A stretch of DNA of 64,000 nt from Oceanospirillum maris DSM 6286 (GCF_000422865.1 NZ_AUGW01000013.1:100441-164440), one strand, 5' to 3'; shown: positions 34,227 through 44,711, counted from the stretch's first letter. Numbers and translations: made by a program. Notes: generated from the letters alone by a model not told the origin.

Positions 34227-35001
34227 TACGTACTCTCACCTTCCCTGTGATGGTCAAAGAAAATGCATCCTTAGTGCCACTGATCGTCACTAGTAAATGG
34301 CGTGCTTCAATACAGTGATCTCCCGTCGAGCAGGTTCCACCACTGGGAGCCGATATGGCTTTTGGCTGAGGGATAACATCGCCATCTTGGTCAATATAGC
34401 TAACAGAGAATTGAGTGATTTTAATACTATCTTCAGTTAAAGCTTCCCATTGGTTGTTGCTGGCATGGTAATCACAGCCGGGATGCGGGCCGCTACTTGG
34501 AGCTAAAGGCCCCCTTCTTGAGCTTATTCTTTTGCGGCTGTCCAATTTAAAGCCGAAGTGATTATTGTATCCGGCATAAGGGTTTCCGTCCCGCTCTCGA
34601 TCATAGCTGTAGGTCACACAATGACATTCATGGAGAGCATTACACTGCCAAAGCTTCAGATTACTGACGTTATCCATAAAGGGGTTATCGGCATATTGGC
34701 TTAAAACAGTACTTAGGGTGAGAGGCCGCTCGACGCCACCTGCTCGTTTTAGATCGCTTAAAATCAGGTCAAGGCTGGCCCGAAGGTTATGACTTAATTC
34801 AACTTGGGCGTTATTGTCGCCAGAGGACTGTAGTGTCGTCAGGTAGGCGCTAAGTATCGCGCCGATTAAGGTTATCCCTAGCACTAGGGATATAAGTAGC
34901 TCGGGAAGCGTGAAGCCTCTTTCTGCAGGCGGTAACAGTTTTGTAGGTGGTTGAGGTTTTTGCATGGCGAGCATGACAGGTTTTATGAATAACTGGCTCA
35001 T
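34201..35001 (-). CDS. pilW: Type IV pilus minor pilin PilW-like
   Basis: 266 residues. Prepilin motif ERGFTLPELLISLVLGITLI with cleavage after Gly and Glu at +5, followed by QVELSHNLRASLDLILSDLKRAGG, a PilW signature. The C-terminal part is beta-rich with several Cys pairs. AAGGGGGG precedes the ATG. It lies between the FimT-like gene and pilX in a leftward operon. Confidence 0.87.
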   Translation of the reverse strand: MSQLFIKPVMLAMQKPQPPTKLLPPAERGFTLPELLISLVLGITLIGAILSAYLTTLQSSGDNNAQVELSHNLRASLDLILSDLKRAGGVERPLTLSTVLSQYADNPFMDNVSNLKLWQCNALHECHCVTYSYDRERDGNPYAGYNNHFGFKLDSRKRISSRRGPLAPSSGPHPGCDYHASNNQWEALTEDSIKITQFSVSYIDQDGDVIPQPKAISAPSGGTCSTGDHCIEARHLLVTISGTKDAFSLTITGKVRVRNDRYFKRL

Positions 35002-35021
35002 ATTAACCCCCCTTCATAGTG

Positions 35022-35540
35022 TTAACAGTCCGTCAAGCCGTGGATATTGCCGCAGGCCCGTACTCGGCCTAAGGCTGATAACACTACATTGCCGGAAAAA
35101 TGCTCTATTTGTAGAGTAAACGTGCCATTATTTTTTGTCGTTCCTCGTACGCTATCAAATATTATCGGTGATTTTAAAGCAGTCATACGCACGTTCGAGT
35201 AATCAGTACTACTTAAGCGCCTGAGTATGTTATCGCTCTTGATGGGCAGGGTGCAGGCCGATGCTGTTTCTGGGTCATCCAGAGTGCAATCACAATTAGG
35301 TGTCAGACTTATACCAACGCACCAATGGTCACCGGCGAGGGATGAGATAAATAAGGGCTTGTTGCGCTTAATTGCCTCAGATCGGGCAAAAGCCAACTCT
35401 TGTTTTAAATGAATCAAAGCACCACGCAGTCGCTCTTGAATGATCAGATCACTCATATTTGGCACTACTATAACCGCCAGCATACTGACGATAACAAGTG
35501 TAATAAGTAGCTCAATAAGGCTGAATCCGCGCACAGGCAT
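35022..35540 (-). CDS. fimT: GspH/FimT-type minor pilin, first gene of the minor-pilin operon
   Basis: 172 residues with prepilin motif VRGFSLIELLITLVIVSMLA (Glu +5) and the FimT/GspH block LKQELAFARSEAIKRNKPLFIS. The C-terminal region contains the family's GxVxxxxxGRVRACG end. AGGGA precedes the ATG. It could be called fimU by another convention. The promoter should lie in 35541-35700, shared divergently with the pilE-like gene. Confidence 0.85.
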   Translation of the reverse strand: MPVRGFSLIELLITLVIVSMLAVIVVPNMSDLIIQERLRGALIHLKQELAFARSEAIKRNKPLFISSLAGDHWCVGISLTPNCDCTLDDPETASACTLPIKSDNILRRLSSTDYSNVRMTALKSPIIFDSVRGTTKNNGTFTLQIEHFSGNVVLSALGRVRACGNIHGLTDC

Positions 35541-35703
35541 ATTATTCCCTGCTTTTAAATAATCTTCTTAATTAATGTAAGATGCCATGCAGACAGAGGC
35601 TTCACAAGCACTTGTTGTCAAGATTATGGGAATGTTACGGGAAAGGAATGAGAGCGCTATAGAGACATCAATGGACTGAAGACGCACCCCAGAGAGGTTG
35701 GTT

Positions 35704-36135
35704 ATGTTGCCTGAATATGTTCTTAGACGGCGGAGTACAGAGAAAGCAGAGCACGGTTTTACTCTAATTGAGCTGCTGATTGTTATGGCTATTATTGGCG
35801 TCTTAGCTGGCGCGGCCTATCCTGCATACCAGCGCTATGCACTAGAAAGCCGCAGGACAGATGCCTATATGGGGATTCTTCGAATACAGTTAGCGCAAGA
35901 AAACTGGCGAGCATCCCATCACCGCTACAGTGATGATCTTACCCATAGCGGCTTAGATACAGCCTCTGAGTCTAGTGACGGTTTTTATACCTTATCGGTA
36001 TCGGATTCGAGTGCTATAGGCTACAAGATCTCGGCGACAGCGAAAGGATTACAGGTAAACGACACGCCATGCCAAACCATTGAGCTGACCAAATCAGCCT
36101 CGGGGGAGACCAAGGCTCCGGTCTATTGCTGGTGA
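35704..36135 (+). CDS. pilE: Type IV pilin PilE-like
   Basis: 143 residues: a positive leader ending EHG, then FTLIELLIVMAIIGVLAGAAYPAYQRYALESRRTDA-type pilin helix (split here: FTLIELLIVMAIIGVL and PAYQRYALESRRTDA), which is the PilE minor/major pilin pattern; a C-terminal Cys pair (CQTIEL...VYCW) forms the D-region. ATG 35704 with GAGAGG 7 bases upstream is preferred to a TTG two codons before. On the plus strand, divergent from the fimT-pilV operon. Confidence 0.88.
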   Translation: MLPEYVLRRRSTEKAEHGFTLIELLIVMAIIGVLAGAAYPAYQRYALESRRTDAYMGILRIQLAQENWRASHHRYSDDLTHSGLDTASESSDGFYTLSVSDSSAIGYKISATAKGLQVNDTPCQTIELTKSASGETKAPVYCW

Positions 36136-36161
36136 AAAAGCCGGTATAGCCGTGATAGGGC

Positions 36162-37148
36162 TTACTCGCTAATATCCGTGAGCCTAAGTTCTTTCGGGAT
36201 CGAAAACACAACATTCTCTTCTCGGCCATCCAGCTCTGTCGGTTCATCCGCCCCTAATTCTTCCAGACGGTCAATAACTTGCTGTACTAGGATGGCGGGG
36301 GCTGAAGCGCCTGCTGTAATACCAATTTTCTTTGCAGGAACTAGCCACTTTTGCTGGATCTCATCGGCGTTGTCGATCAAGTAGGCTTGTGTGTTCATCC
36401 GCTCGGATAACTCCCTTAAACGGTTTGAGTTCGAGCTATTGGGTGAGCCTACAACGAGGACTAAATCACATTCTGCCGCCAGTTGCTTTACTGCATCTTG
36501 TCTGTTCTGGGTGGCATAGCAGATATCATCTTTTCTTGGCCCTTGGATCTTAGGGAATCGAGCGCGTAGGGCATCAATCACCCGAGCGGTATCATCCATT
36601 GATAGGGTTGTTTGAGTAACGAAGGCCAGCTTACTTGGGTCGCGGGGTTCTAGCTTTTCTACATCCGCGTCATCTTCCACTAGCGAGATACTGCCTCCAG
36701 CGCTGGTATCATAACGTCCCATGGTGCCTTCAACTTCAGGGTGGCCCGCATGGCCGATCAAAATACACTCCTGTCCCTGTTTGCTATAACGCAGCACTTC
36801 CAAGTGTACCTTTGTCACCAAAGGACACGTTGCATCAAATACTTTTAAGCCGCGACGCGACGCTTCATCTTGCACTGCTTTGGAAACACCGTGGGCACTA
36901 AAAATCACAATGGCATCATCGGGAACTTCATGTAGCTCATCGACAAAAATAGCCCCCCGATCCTTCAGGTCGTTAACCACAAACTTGTTATGCACTACCT
37001 CATGACGCACATAAATCGGTGGCTCAAATACCTCAAGGGCACGATTAACAATCTCTATGGCGCGATCAACCCCTGCACAGAACCCACGGGGGTTAGCCAG
37101 TTTAATCTCAAGATTAACGGTGGATTCAGTCGATTGTGTCGCAGTCAT
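36162..37148 (-). CDS. ispH: 4-hydroxy-3-methylbut-2-enyl diphosphate reductase IspH
   Basis: Last step of the MEP isoprenoid pathway: HMBPP to IPP and DMAPP, using an Fe-S cluster. Three cluster Cys are in [23 protein letters not shown] and [12 protein letters not shown]; the substrate loop [10 protein letters not shown] is intact. 328 residues, normal length. Conserved distal gene of the ileS-lspA-fkpB-ispH group, but separated from fkpB by about 190 bases containing a 17-bp repeat array; no strong Shine-Dalgarno is seen. Confidence 0.96.
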   Translation of the reverse strand: MTATQSTESTVNLEIKLANPRGFCAGVDRAIEIVNRALEVFEPPIYVRHEVVHNKFVVNDLKDRGAIFVDELHEVPDDAIVIFSAHGVSKAVQDEASRRGLKVFDATCPLVTKVHLEVLRYSKQGQECILIGHAGHPEVEGTMGRYDTSAGGSISLVEDDADVEKLEPRDPSKLAFVTQTTLSMDDTARVIDALRARFPKIQGPRKDDICYATQNRQDAVKQLAAECDLVLVVGSPNSSNSNRLRELSERMNTQAYLIDNADEIQQKWLVPAKKIGITAGASAPAILVQQVIDRLEELGADEPTELDGREENVVFSIPKELRLTDISE

Positions 37149-37162
37149 AGGAGGGTCTCTAC

Positions 37163-37269
37163 AGCGTTAAATAAAATAATACACGGTGGTTAATGATATG
37201 CGGTGGTAAATAATACACGGCGATAAATAGTACACAGTGATAAAGAGCACTCAGTGTTAAATAGCACCG
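37163..37269. repeat. 17-bp imperfect tandem repeat between fkpB and ispH
   Basis: Five 17-base units, 37185-37201, 37202-37218, 37219-37235, 37236-37252 and 37253-37269, of consensus GGTGATAAATAATACAC, preceded by a related unit carrying a 5-base insertion (37163-37184). It lies immediately upstream of the ispH start on the minus strand. Confidence 0.85.
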
Positions 37270-37277
37270 ATTATCCA

Positions 37278-37312
37278 CAGGCAGGCGGAGTTTAAACTCA
37301 TCCGCCAACCTG
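37278..37312. repeat. Interrupted stem-loop downstream of fkpB
   Basis: CAGG..GGCGGA (37278-37289) pairs with TCCGCC..CCTG (37301-37312) with a 2x2 internal loop; the apical loop contains the palindrome GTTTAAAC. A terminator role for fkpB is possible, without a clear T-run. Confidence 0.4.
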
Positions 37313-37337
37313 TTATCTATCCAGTGGATGCTGTCTG

Positions 37338-37793
37338 TTATGCCTGCTCTGGGGCATCTTCCACGGCTAAAATCTCAACTTCAAACGTTAGCGTATGACC
37401 GGCTAAAGGATGGTTAAAGTCAACAGAGACAAGCTCGTCATCAAACTCCACAACAACCCCTGGCAGCTCACCGTTAGCTTTATCGGCAAAGCTTAGCATC
37501 AGACCGGGTTCCAGATTAAGATCCGGTGCAAATTGAGCCCGTGGTAGCTTTTGGATATTGCTTGGGTTGTGCTGACCAAAAGCATTCTCAGGTGCCACTT
37601 CAAAGGTCTGTTTGGTGCCTGCGGTTAATCCGTGTAGAGGTTTTTCAAAACCCTCAGGCAAATTGCCATCACCCACAATTAACCGTACGGGGTCTTTATC
37701 AAAAGTACTATCAACCACTGCGCCTTTTTCTGCCAGCTTTAGTGCAAAGTGGAGCGTTACCTGTTTGCCTGGGCCGATCTGCTGTTCACTCAT
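37338..37793 (-). CDS. fkpB: FKBP-type peptidyl-prolyl isomerase FkpB/SlpA
   Basis: SlyD/FkpB-class PPIase of about 151 residues: VTLHFALKLAEKGAVVDSTF, the FKBP active-site pieces and the inserted IF-loop (VAPENAFGQHNPSNIQKLPR), then VDFNHPLAGHTLTFEVEIL. Start at the ATG ending 37793 with AAGG 8 bases upstream; an upstream ATG adds 7 residues. It lies between lspA and ispH as in E. coli. Cytoplasmic. Confidence 0.94.
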   Translation of the reverse strand: MSEQQIGPGKQVTLHFALKLAEKGAVVDSTFDKDPVRLIVGDGNLPEGFEKPLHGLTAGTKQTFEVAPENAFGQHNPSNIQKLPRAQFAPDLNLEPGLMLSFADKANGELPGVVVEFDDELVSVDFNHPLAGHTLTFEVEILAVEDAPEQA

Positions 37794-37897
37794 GTTGATT
37801 ACCTTTTTTAACAATATAACAATGAATATCGATTTAAGCGGGCTGGTTTATGGCCTGCTAGGGTTTAGCTTCTATCTAAGCGTTAGAGCTATGGATA

Positions 37898-38431
37898 TTA
37901 AGCGTCAGGATTACGGATCATATCCACAATAAGCATACCGGCACCTAAGGTGATCGCTGCATCCGCTAAGTTAAACGCAGGAAAATATGCGTTATCCCAG
38001 TGGAATAGAAGAAAATCTACGACATATCCTAATAGGATACGATCATGCAAATTACCCAGTGCGCCACCTAAAACCAGTGCTAAGGCACAGGCAAGCCATG
38101 TCTCGTGACGTTTTAACCGAGACAGCCAAGCCAGCAAGCCACCACTAACGACCAAGGCGATTAAGGCAAAAAGCCAACGCTGCCAACCGGATTCATTGGC
38201 TAAAAAGCTGAAAGCTGCTCCGGTGTTGTGCAACAGGGTTAGATCAAACACTGGCAGCACCGTTAGTATTTCACCGTAGCGAAAACTGCCACTAACCCAA
38301 GCCTTTGAGCCAAGGTCAATCACGATCACGAGAACCGAAAGCAACAACCATTTTAGTTGTGTGCCTTTATCTTTTTTTTCTGTAACTGAGGCGCCCGTAG
38401 GCGCCTCAGATTTCCGTTCTTGTTTGCTCAT
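37898..38431 (-). CDS. lspA: Signal peptidase II (lipoprotein signal peptidase)
   Basis: Inner-membrane aspartic protease that removes signal peptides from prolipoproteins such as BamD here. 177 residues, four transmembrane helices; catalytic Asp residues are in NLHDRILLGYVVDFL and FNLADAAITLG. The N-terminus has an extra polar 25 residues. Follows ileS by 62 bases on the same strand, as in enterobacteria and pseudomonads. Confidence 0.96.
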   Translation of the reverse strand: MSKQERKSEAPTGASVTEKKDKGTQLKWLLLSVLVIVIDLGSKAWVSGSFRYGEILTVLPVFDLTLLHNTGAAFSFLANESGWQRWLFALIALVVSGGLLAWLSRLKRHETWLACALALVLGGALGNLHDRILLGYVVDFLLFHWDNAYFPAFNLADAAITLGAGMLIVDMIRNPDA

Positions 38432-38493
38432 AAGCTTCTGTTATTTAAGCTTCTTTTGTGTAAGAAGGCCGATATTGAAGAAAGCAGAGAAAA

Positions 38494-41301
38494 TTAAGCG
38501 AATCGACGCTGTTCACCTTCACCTTCTGGTAAATTGGTGATGCAACGGCCACACAGTTCTGGATGCTCGGCATGTTGGCCGACATCTTCACGGTGATGCC
38601 AGCAGCGACCACATTTAGCGTGTTCCGATGCTTTAACCGCTACCTTAAGACCGGCTAGTTCTGTATCCGCAGCATCAACAGCATTCTCTAGAGGCGTAAC
38701 AACCGCACCAGAGGTTAGCAAGACAAAGCGCAGTTCTTCACCGAGGCCTTCGATTAAGGCTTTCAATTCATCATTCGCAAATAAGGTAACTTCTGTCGCC
38801 ATTGAACCTTTAACGGTACCCGCATTACGGGCATCTTCTAAGGCTTTGTTGACTGCTTCTTTCACATCCATGATGCGATTCCAGTAGTCACGATTTTTCT
38901 CACCATCGGCCTTCATTTCAAACAAGCCGTCGTACCAAGTGGTCAGATAAACAGACGCTTCACGCTGGCCTGGAATGTTCTCGTAGATCTCTTCCGCGGT
39001 GAACGTCAAAATCGGAGCGACCCAACGAGCTAGAGCTTCAATGATGTGATACAGAGCGGTTTGGCAAGAGCGGCGCGCCAAGCTATCAGGGTGCGTGGTG
39101 TACTGGCGATCTTTGATGATATCCAGATAGAAACCACCTAAATCCTGAGCGCAGAAGTTATGCACTTTCTGATAGATGCTTAGGAAGTGATATTCGTTAT
39201 ACGCGTCGTTTAGCTCACCTTGTAGCTGCAGTGCGCGGTCAACAGCCCACTGGTCCAAGGACAACATCTCTTCCGGTGAGACCATGTCGGTTTCTGGATT
39301 AAAGCCGTTCAAGTTTGCCAGTAAGAAGCGAGCCGTATTACGAATCCGGCGATAAGAGTCTGCCGTACGTTGCAGAATCTGCTTCGATACCGCCATCTCG
39401 CTAGAGTAATCTGTGGCCGCAACCCAAAGACGCAGGATATCCCCGCCCAGTGAGTCTGTTACTTCTTGCGGTGCGATCACGTTGCCCAACGATTTGGACA
39501 TCTTGTAGCCTTTTTCATCAACCGTGAAACCGTGGGTTAGCACCTGTTTGTAAGGCGCGCAGCCGTTGATCGCGATAGATGTTTTAAGGGATGACTGGAA
39601 CCAACCACGGTGTTGATCTGAACCTTCTAGGTACAAGTCCGCAGGGAAGGTGAGTTCTTCACGGGGACGCAGTACCGAGTGATGGGTGACACCGGAATCA
39701 AACCAAACATCCAGTGTGTCAGTGACCTTGTAATACTGGTCGGCTTCATCACCTAGAAGTGTCTCAATATCCAGCTCAAACCAAGCGTCCATTCCCTCTT
39801 TTTCCATCAACAGGGCGACTTTCTCAATAAGTTCAGGGGTATTTGGATGCAGCTCATCGGTTTCTTTATTGATAAACAGAGTGATCGGCACGCCCCAAGT
39901 ACGCTGGCGGGAAACACACCAATCTGGGCTCTGGTCAACCATCGCTTCAATACGGTTTTGGCCCCACGCGGGATACCACTGCACGCCTTTGATCGCTTCT
40001 AGGGCATCTTTTTTCAGGCCTTTCTCTTCCATCGAAATAAACCACTGCGGGGTTGCACGATAGATAAGCGGCGTTTTGGTACGCCAGCAATGGGGGTAAC
40101 TATGCTCAAAGGCTTTGTGGTGAACCAGCTTACCTTCGCGCTGTAGCGCATCCATTACAGGCTCATCGGCCTTGTAAACATGCAGACCGGCAAACTCACC
40201 GGCTTCTGCGCTGTATGTGCCGTTAGCCTGTACAAGATTGATCGTGCCAAGGCCGTAAGCTTTGCCTACCACGAAATCTTCCATACCGTGATCCGGCGCG
40301 GTATGTACGGCACCTGTACCGGCGTCGGTTGTCACGTGATCACCTAGAATGACCGGTACTTGCTTGTCATAAAAAGGGTGTTTCAGCAGTAGATTTTCTA
40401 ATGCTTGACCGGATACCGTCGCAAGCACTTCAAACTTATCTTCACCCCAGCGGGCCATGATGTCATCAACCATGGTTGCTGCAACAACAAAACGCTGGTC
40501 GCGCAGTTGTACTAGGGCGTAGTCTAGATCCGCATTCAGAGAAACTGCTTGACTGACCGGTAGTGTCCAGGCGGTCGTTGTCCAGATGACAACGGCAACA
40601 TCGCCACTACCCGCTGGGTTGCCAAACAGCTCCAGCGCTTTCGCCTGATCAATGAAAGTGTACGCCACATCCAGCGCGATGGAGGTTTTATCCTGATACT
40701 CAACCTCAGCTTCTGCCAACGCAGACTGACCGACCACACTCCAGTAAACCGGCTTATAGCCTTTTACCAAATGACCGTTTTCTACGATGCGACCCAGCGC
40801 ACGTACAATGTCCGCTTCGGTTTGGTAGTTCATGGTTAGATAAGGGTTTTCCCAATCACCAAGAATACCTAAACGAATAAAGTCAGCTTTCTGACCGTTA
40901 ACTTGTTCCGTCGCATACTCACGGCATTTCTGACGGAATTCACGGTAAGGAACTTTATCTCCTGCACGGCCAATCAAGGTTTCTACTTTGTGCTCAATCG
41001 GTAGACCGTGGCAATCCCAGCCCGGTACATAGGGGGCATCGAAGCCTGCCAATGTACGCGACTTAACGATCATATCTTTCAGAATTTTGTTAACTGCATG
41101 GCCGATATGAATATTGCCGTTTGCATAGGGAGGGCCATCATGCAGCACAAATTTTGGACGACCTTCGCCTGCTTTACGCAGTTTCTGGTATAGGCCGATT
41201 TCATCCCAATGGGCTAAACGTGAAGGTTCGCGCTTAGGCAAATTGCCTCGCATTGGGAAATCAGTTTCTGGAAGATTGAGAGTATGTTTATAGTCGCTCA
41301 T
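38494..41301 (-). CDS. ileS: Isoleucyl-tRNA synthetase
   Basis: Class Ia aminoacyl-tRNA synthetase, 935 residues. HIGH motif [13 protein letters not shown], editing domain in the first half ([16 protein letters not shown]), WFDSG and KMSKSLGN for ATP binding, and the C-terminal zinc knuckle CGRCWHH...CGRC. Bacterial IleS1 type, hence expected mupirocin-sensitive. Upstream neighbour ribF, downstream lspA. Confidence 0.98.
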   Translation of the reverse strand: MSDYKHTLNLPETDFPMRGNLPKREPSRLAHWDEIGLYQKLRKAGEGRPKFVLHDGPPYANGNIHIGHAVNKILKDMIVKSRTLAGFDAPYVPGWDCHGLPIEHKVETLIGRAGDKVPYREFRQKCREYATEQVNGQKADFIRLGILGDWENPYLTMNYQTEADIVRALGRIVENGHLVKGYKPVYWSVVGQSALAEAEVEYQDKTSIALDVAYTFIDQAKALELFGNPAGSGDVAVVIWTTTAWTLPVSQAVSLNADLDYALVQLRDQRFVVAATMVDDIMARWGEDKFEVLATVSGQALENLLLKHPFYDKQVPVILGDHVTTDAGTGAVHTAPDHGMEDFVVGKAYGLGTINLVQANGTYSAEAGEFAGLHVYKADEPVMDALQREGKLVHHKAFEHSYPHCWRTKTPLIYRATPQWFISMEEKGLKKDALEAIKGVQWYPAWGQNRIEAMVDQSPDWCVSRQRTWGVPITLFINKETDELHPNTPELIEKVALLMEKEGMDAWFELDIETLLGDEADQYYKVTDTLDVWFDSGVTHHSVLRPREELTFPADLYLEGSDQHRGWFQSSLKTSIAINGCAPYKQVLTHGFTVDEKGYKMSKSLGNVIAPQEVTDSLGGDILRLWVAATDYSSEMAVSKQILQRTADSYRRIRNTARFLLANLNGFNPETDMVSPEEMLSLDQWAVDRALQLQGELNDAYNEYHFLSIYQKVHNFCAQDLGGFYLDIIKDRQYTTHPDSLARRSCQTALYHIIEALARWVAPILTFTAEEIYENIPGQREASVYLTTWYDGLFEMKADGEKNRDYWNRIMDVKEAVNKALEDARNAGTVKGSMATEVTLFANDELKALIEGLGEELRFVLLTSGAVVTPLENAVDAADTELAGLKVAVKASEHAKCGRCWHHREDVGQHAEHPELCGRCITNLPEGEGEQRRFA

Positions 41302-41543
41302 GGCTAATAATCGCTGCTCTTTATCGGTTTATCTGGTATCAGAGGGAATAGGGTTTATCTCTTATGTCAGCAGCGGCACTCACTCTGACATTAGCCTTGT
41401 CTTCAATGCAACACGGATGCTCTATTGTGGCTAGCAATAGGCAAGTGACTAACATCGCATTACTTTAAAAAAGGGACGATGTTAACGTTTTTTGTTAGCT
41501 CATCGTTTGTTAGTTCATCGGTATTTTTATTCGTTTATCGGTA

Positions 41544-42512
41544 TTAGCTTAACAGCCCGCTGGCCAAGGGGATGCCTTGGTCAGACTGTTGGGTAAAATA
41601 TTCCCTTGCTGCAAGCAGGTCCTTCATGATCTGTTCGCGCAGGGCTGCAACATCAGAGAAACGCTTTTCATCTCTCAATTTACTGCAAAAAGTCACCTGT
41701 ACCCGTTGCCCGTACAGATCACCATTAAAATCAAATACGTGTACTTCTAGCGCGGGCTTAACGCCATCAATCGTTGGCCGGTTACCAATATTGGCAACGC
41801 CTTTATGCAGTAAGCCGTCACCGCTGCTTAATAGCACCGTGTATACGCCATGCAGAGCTGGTTGCTTATTTTTGAGTGACAAATTCGCCGTTGGTACGCC
41901 AAGCTGACGACCTAATTTACGGCCATGTAGCACTTTGCCACCAATTTGGTAAGGCACACCCAGTAGCTTATTGGCGAGTACAAAATTAGCTTCCGCTAAA
42001 ACCGTACGAATTCGGGTACTGCTAACGCGTTCCGCTTCTACTTCAAAGGTTGTGGTGTTGACGACATCGAAGCCTTGGGATTTTCCAACCGCTTGCAACA
42101 GGGCAAAGTCCCCCGCTCGATCACAGCCAAAGCGAAAATCATCACCAACAACCAAATAGCGTACATCCAAGCCTTGAATTAAAACTTGGGTGATAAAGTC
42201 ATGGGCGGATAAACTGCCCAGCTTTTGGTTAAACGGCAAGCAAACAATGCGATCAATGCCTTGGGCGGCGAGCCGGTCAACTTTATCTCGAAAGCGGGTC
42301 AATCGTGCAGGTGCCTGTGGAGCCGCAAAGAACTCTCTGGGCTGAGGTTCAAACACGACAACAGCAGAGGGTACACCTAGATCAAGAGCTTTAGCTTTTA
42401 CATGGCGCAGAACAGCCTGATGCCCAAGGTGCACACCATCAAAGTTGCCGATTGTGGCGACACATCCCTGATGCTTTTTCCGTAAATTGTGCAATCCTCG
42501 TATCAGTTCCAT
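41544..42512 (-). CDS. ribF: Bifunctional riboflavin kinase / FAD synthetase
   Basis: Makes FMN and FAD. 322 residues: N-terminal FMN adenylyltransferase (TIGNFDGVHLGHQAVL and the VSSTRIRTVLAEAN block) and C-terminal riboflavin kinase (GRKLGRQLGVPTANL, GVANIGNRPTID). AGGAG before the ATG. Between murJ and ileS, as is usual. A 240-base gap to ileS holds only TCATCG-type short repeats. Confidence 0.96.
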   Translation of the reverse strand: MELIRGLHNLRKKHQGCVATIGNFDGVHLGHQAVLRHVKAKALDLGVPSAVVVFEPQPREFFAAPQAPARLTRFRDKVDRLAAQGIDRIVCLPFNQKLGSLSAHDFITQVLIQGLDVRYLVVGDDFRFGCDRAGDFALLQAVGKSQGFDVVNTTTFEVEAERVSSTRIRTVLAEANFVLANKLLGVPYQIGGKVLHGRKLGRQLGVPTANLSLKNKQPALHGVYTVLLSSGDGLLHKGVANIGNRPTIDGVKPALEVHVFDFNGDLYGQRVQVTFCSKLRDEKRFSDVAALREQIMKDLLAAREYFTQQSDQGIPLASGLLS

Positions 42513-42626
42513 TTTGCTCCTGTTGCTCTCGTTTTATTATTTATGGGCTTTATCACGTTTTTTCTAAAAGAGACCGATTATAGCGAAATTCATCGCGTCT
42601 GCATCCCCTCTACTTATTATCTGTGC

Positions 42627-44222
42627 CTAATGACGAATATGGCGTAAGCGAAGCCCCAATAGAATCAAGACAAGCAGGTAGCTACCGCCTCCTAGGGCGA
42701 CTAACCCCGACATCCACAGGACACGCTCTTGCCAGTGGGCAAGTTGCCACTGCATTGCCTCTGGGGTGGCGTAAAGTAAGATGGCCACCATAACGGCAAC
42801 GGCGGGTATTAACTGTAAAAGATAGCGTCCCCAGCCCGCCTGCCAAATAAACACACCTTCTCGGCGTAAGCCCAGCCAAAGCAGACCGGCATTTAAAAAC
42901 GCTGATAAGGATGTTGCCAGCGCCAATCCGGCATGATCTAGCCAGAATACCAGCATAAGATTGAGCGCCATATTAGCGACCATAGCTATGATGCCAATTT
43001 TAACCGGTGTCTTAGTGTCTTGTCGGGCGTAGAAACCGGGAGCCAATACTTTAATCAGCATAAAGGCCAAAAGTCCTACAGCGTAGGCTCGTAGGCTTAA
43101 TGATGCCATATCTACGTCATGGCTGGTCATTGCACCATACTGGAACAAAGTGAAGAGCAAAGGCTCTGCCAGAAGAAATAGCGCTAGAGCCGCTGGTACT
43201 GCGATCAATAGAATCATGCGCACGGCCCAATCCAGCGTTTTAGCAAACGCCTCAACAGACTTTTCCGCATGTTTGGTTGAAAGGCTCGGCAGTATCACTG
43301 TGGCAACTGCAATGCCAAATACGCCTAAAGGCAACTCGACCAAACGATCTGAGTAGTACAGCCATGAAACGCTGCCGCTGATCAGAAACGATGCCAGTAT
43401 GGTATCTAACAGCAAGTTAATTTGGCTAACGGAGACGCCGAACAATGCGGGAGCCATCAGCTTAAGAATCCGGCGAACCCCTTCATCTTTCCAGCGGACT
43501 TTAGGTTTTGGCATCAGCCCGATACGGGCTAGAAATGGTAGCTGAAAGCAAAGCTGAGCACCGCCCGCAAGTAAAACCCCCCACGCAAGCGCCATAACCG
43601 GCTCATCCATATAGGGCGTTAACCAAAGCGCGGCACCAATTAATGACAGATTGAGCAATACTGGTGTAAATGCAGGAATAGCAAAGTGGTCGTAACTGTT
43701 CAGTATGCTACCAGCGAATGCCGTTAGAGAAATTAGCAGCAGATAGGGAAAAGTAATACGCAGCATCTCAACGGTAAGCGCCTGCTTGTCTGGCTCCTGA
43801 CTAAACCCGGGGGCAAATACCCAGACCAGAACGGGTGCAGCAAGCACGGCTAGTAGCGTAATACCTGCCAAGGTGACGCCTAGCGTACCGGCAACGGCGT
43901 TAATCAGATCTTTGACTGAAGGCAGATCCCGTTGGCTGCGATATTCTGACAATACCGGCACAAAGGCTTGGTTAAACGCACCTTCGGCAAATAAGCGGCG
44001 CAAAAAATTGGGGATCTTAAATGCAACAAAAAAAGCATCCGCACCTGCCCCCGCGCCAAATAAGCCTGCGATCACAATATCGCGCATAAGTCCCAAAACC
44101 CGAGATAACAGTGTCATCACGCTGACTAATGCGCCAGAGCGCAACAGCCCTGGTTTCTTCACCGCTTTATTTGGTGGGATAGACTCTGAAGCTGATCCAT
44201 TTTCCGGTTCTTGTGCTGCCAT
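42627..44222 (-). CDS. murJ: Lipid II flippase MurJ
   Basis: MOP-superfamily inner-membrane protein with about 14 helices that flips lipid II. 531 residues: RSGALVSVMTLLSRVLGLMRDIVIAG with the conserved Arg pair, DAFFVAFKIPNFLRRLFAEGAFNQAFVPV, and the C-terminal APGFYARQDTKTPVKIG, all diagnostic. Located upstream of ribF on the same strand and downstream of rpsT, in conserved order. Confidence 0.96.
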   Translation of the reverse strand: MAAQEPENGSASESIPPNKAVKKPGLLRSGALVSVMTLLSRVLGLMRDIVIAGLFGAGAGADAFFVAFKIPNFLRRLFAEGAFNQAFVPVLSEYRSQRDLPSVKDLINAVAGTLGVTLAGITLLAVLAAPVLVWVFAPGFSQEPDKQALTVEMLRITFPYLLLISLTAFAGSILNSYDHFAIPAFTPVLLNLSLIGAALWLTPYMDEPVMALAWGVLLAGGAQLCFQLPFLARIGLMPKPKVRWKDEGVRRILKLMAPALFGVSVSQINLLLDTILASFLISGSVSWLYYSDRLVELPLGVFGIAVATVILPSLSTKHAEKSVEAFAKTLDWAVRMILLIAVPAALALFLLAEPLLFTLFQYGAMTSHDVDMASLSLRAYAVGLLAFMLIKVLAPGFYARQDTKTPVKIGIIAMVANMALNLMLVFWLDHAGLALATSLSAFLNAGLLWLGLRREGVFIWQAGWGRYLLQLIPAVAVMVAILLYATPEAMQWQLAHWQERVLWMSGLVALGGGSYLLVLILLGLRLRHIRH

Positions 44223-44302
44223 GACAGGGCCCTGCAGTTAAGACAAAGGGGAAGAAAGAAAATTAAGAAGGAGACGCCGTATTTTGCCAAATTTCAGGCA
44301 CA

Positions 44303-44328
44303 AAAAAACCGGCCTAAGCCGGTTTTTT
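44303..44328 (-). terminator. Terminator of rpsT
   Basis: AAAAAACCGGC (44303-44313) pairs with GCCGGTTTTTT (44318-44328) around CTAA; read leftward it is a GC stem followed by a T-run. Confidence 0.85.
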
Positions 44329-44347
44329 AAAAGGTAAAACCTCTAAA

Positions 44348-44614
44348 CTATGCAGCGATTGCTTTAACTCGCGCATTTAGACGGCTCTTGGTACGAGCTG
44401 CCTTGTTTTTAGAGATGATGCCTTTGTCAGCAATACGATCAATAACAGGCTGAGCTGTATTGAACGCAGCCATAGCTGTAGCGTGATCACCCGCTTCAAC
44501 TGCCGCAACAACGCGCTTAATGTAAGTGCGCACCATGGAGCGCAGGCTGGCATTGTGAGTACGGCGCTTTTCAGCCTGGCGTGCACGTTTTTTTGCAGAT
44601 GCGATATTCGCCAC
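44348..44614 (-). CDS. rpsT: 30S ribosomal protein S20
   Basis: 88 residues starting [17 protein letters not shown] after an initiator GTG; AAGGAG 7 bases upstream decides this start, although an upstream frame to 44674 exists. Central [16 protein letters not shown] and C-terminal [15 protein letters not shown] are typical. A rare start codon is also known for E. coli rpsT (UUG) and supports autogenous control. It binds 16S rRNA early in 30S assembly. Confidence 0.96.
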   Translation of the reverse strand: MANIASAKKRARQAEKRRTHNASLRSMVRTYIKRVVAAVEAGDHATAMAAFNTAQPVIDRIADKGIISKNKAARTKSRLNARVKAIAA

Positions 44615-44705
44615 CGTTAAGCTCCTTGGAGAAATCGGTCTAATAAATTGAGATACGCGATATGCGTATTCCACGAATTAAAGTCTAACGTCTTTAGGGG
44701 TGCGC

Positions 44706-44711
44706 ATTCTA
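44706..44711 (-). promoter_or_regulatory. Candidate -10 of the rpsT promoter
   Basis: TAGAAT on the minus strand, about 90 bases before the S20 start, followed by a GC-rich GCGCACCC discriminator typical of stringently controlled genes. The -35 is poor. Confidence 0.35.

Noticed and set aside
37271..37279. TTATCCACA matching a DnaA box; another at 31868-31876
   Set aside because: They are isolated single copies, one within a terminator stem. There is no cluster, AT-rich unwinding region or dnaA/dnaN/gidA context, so this is not a replication origin.
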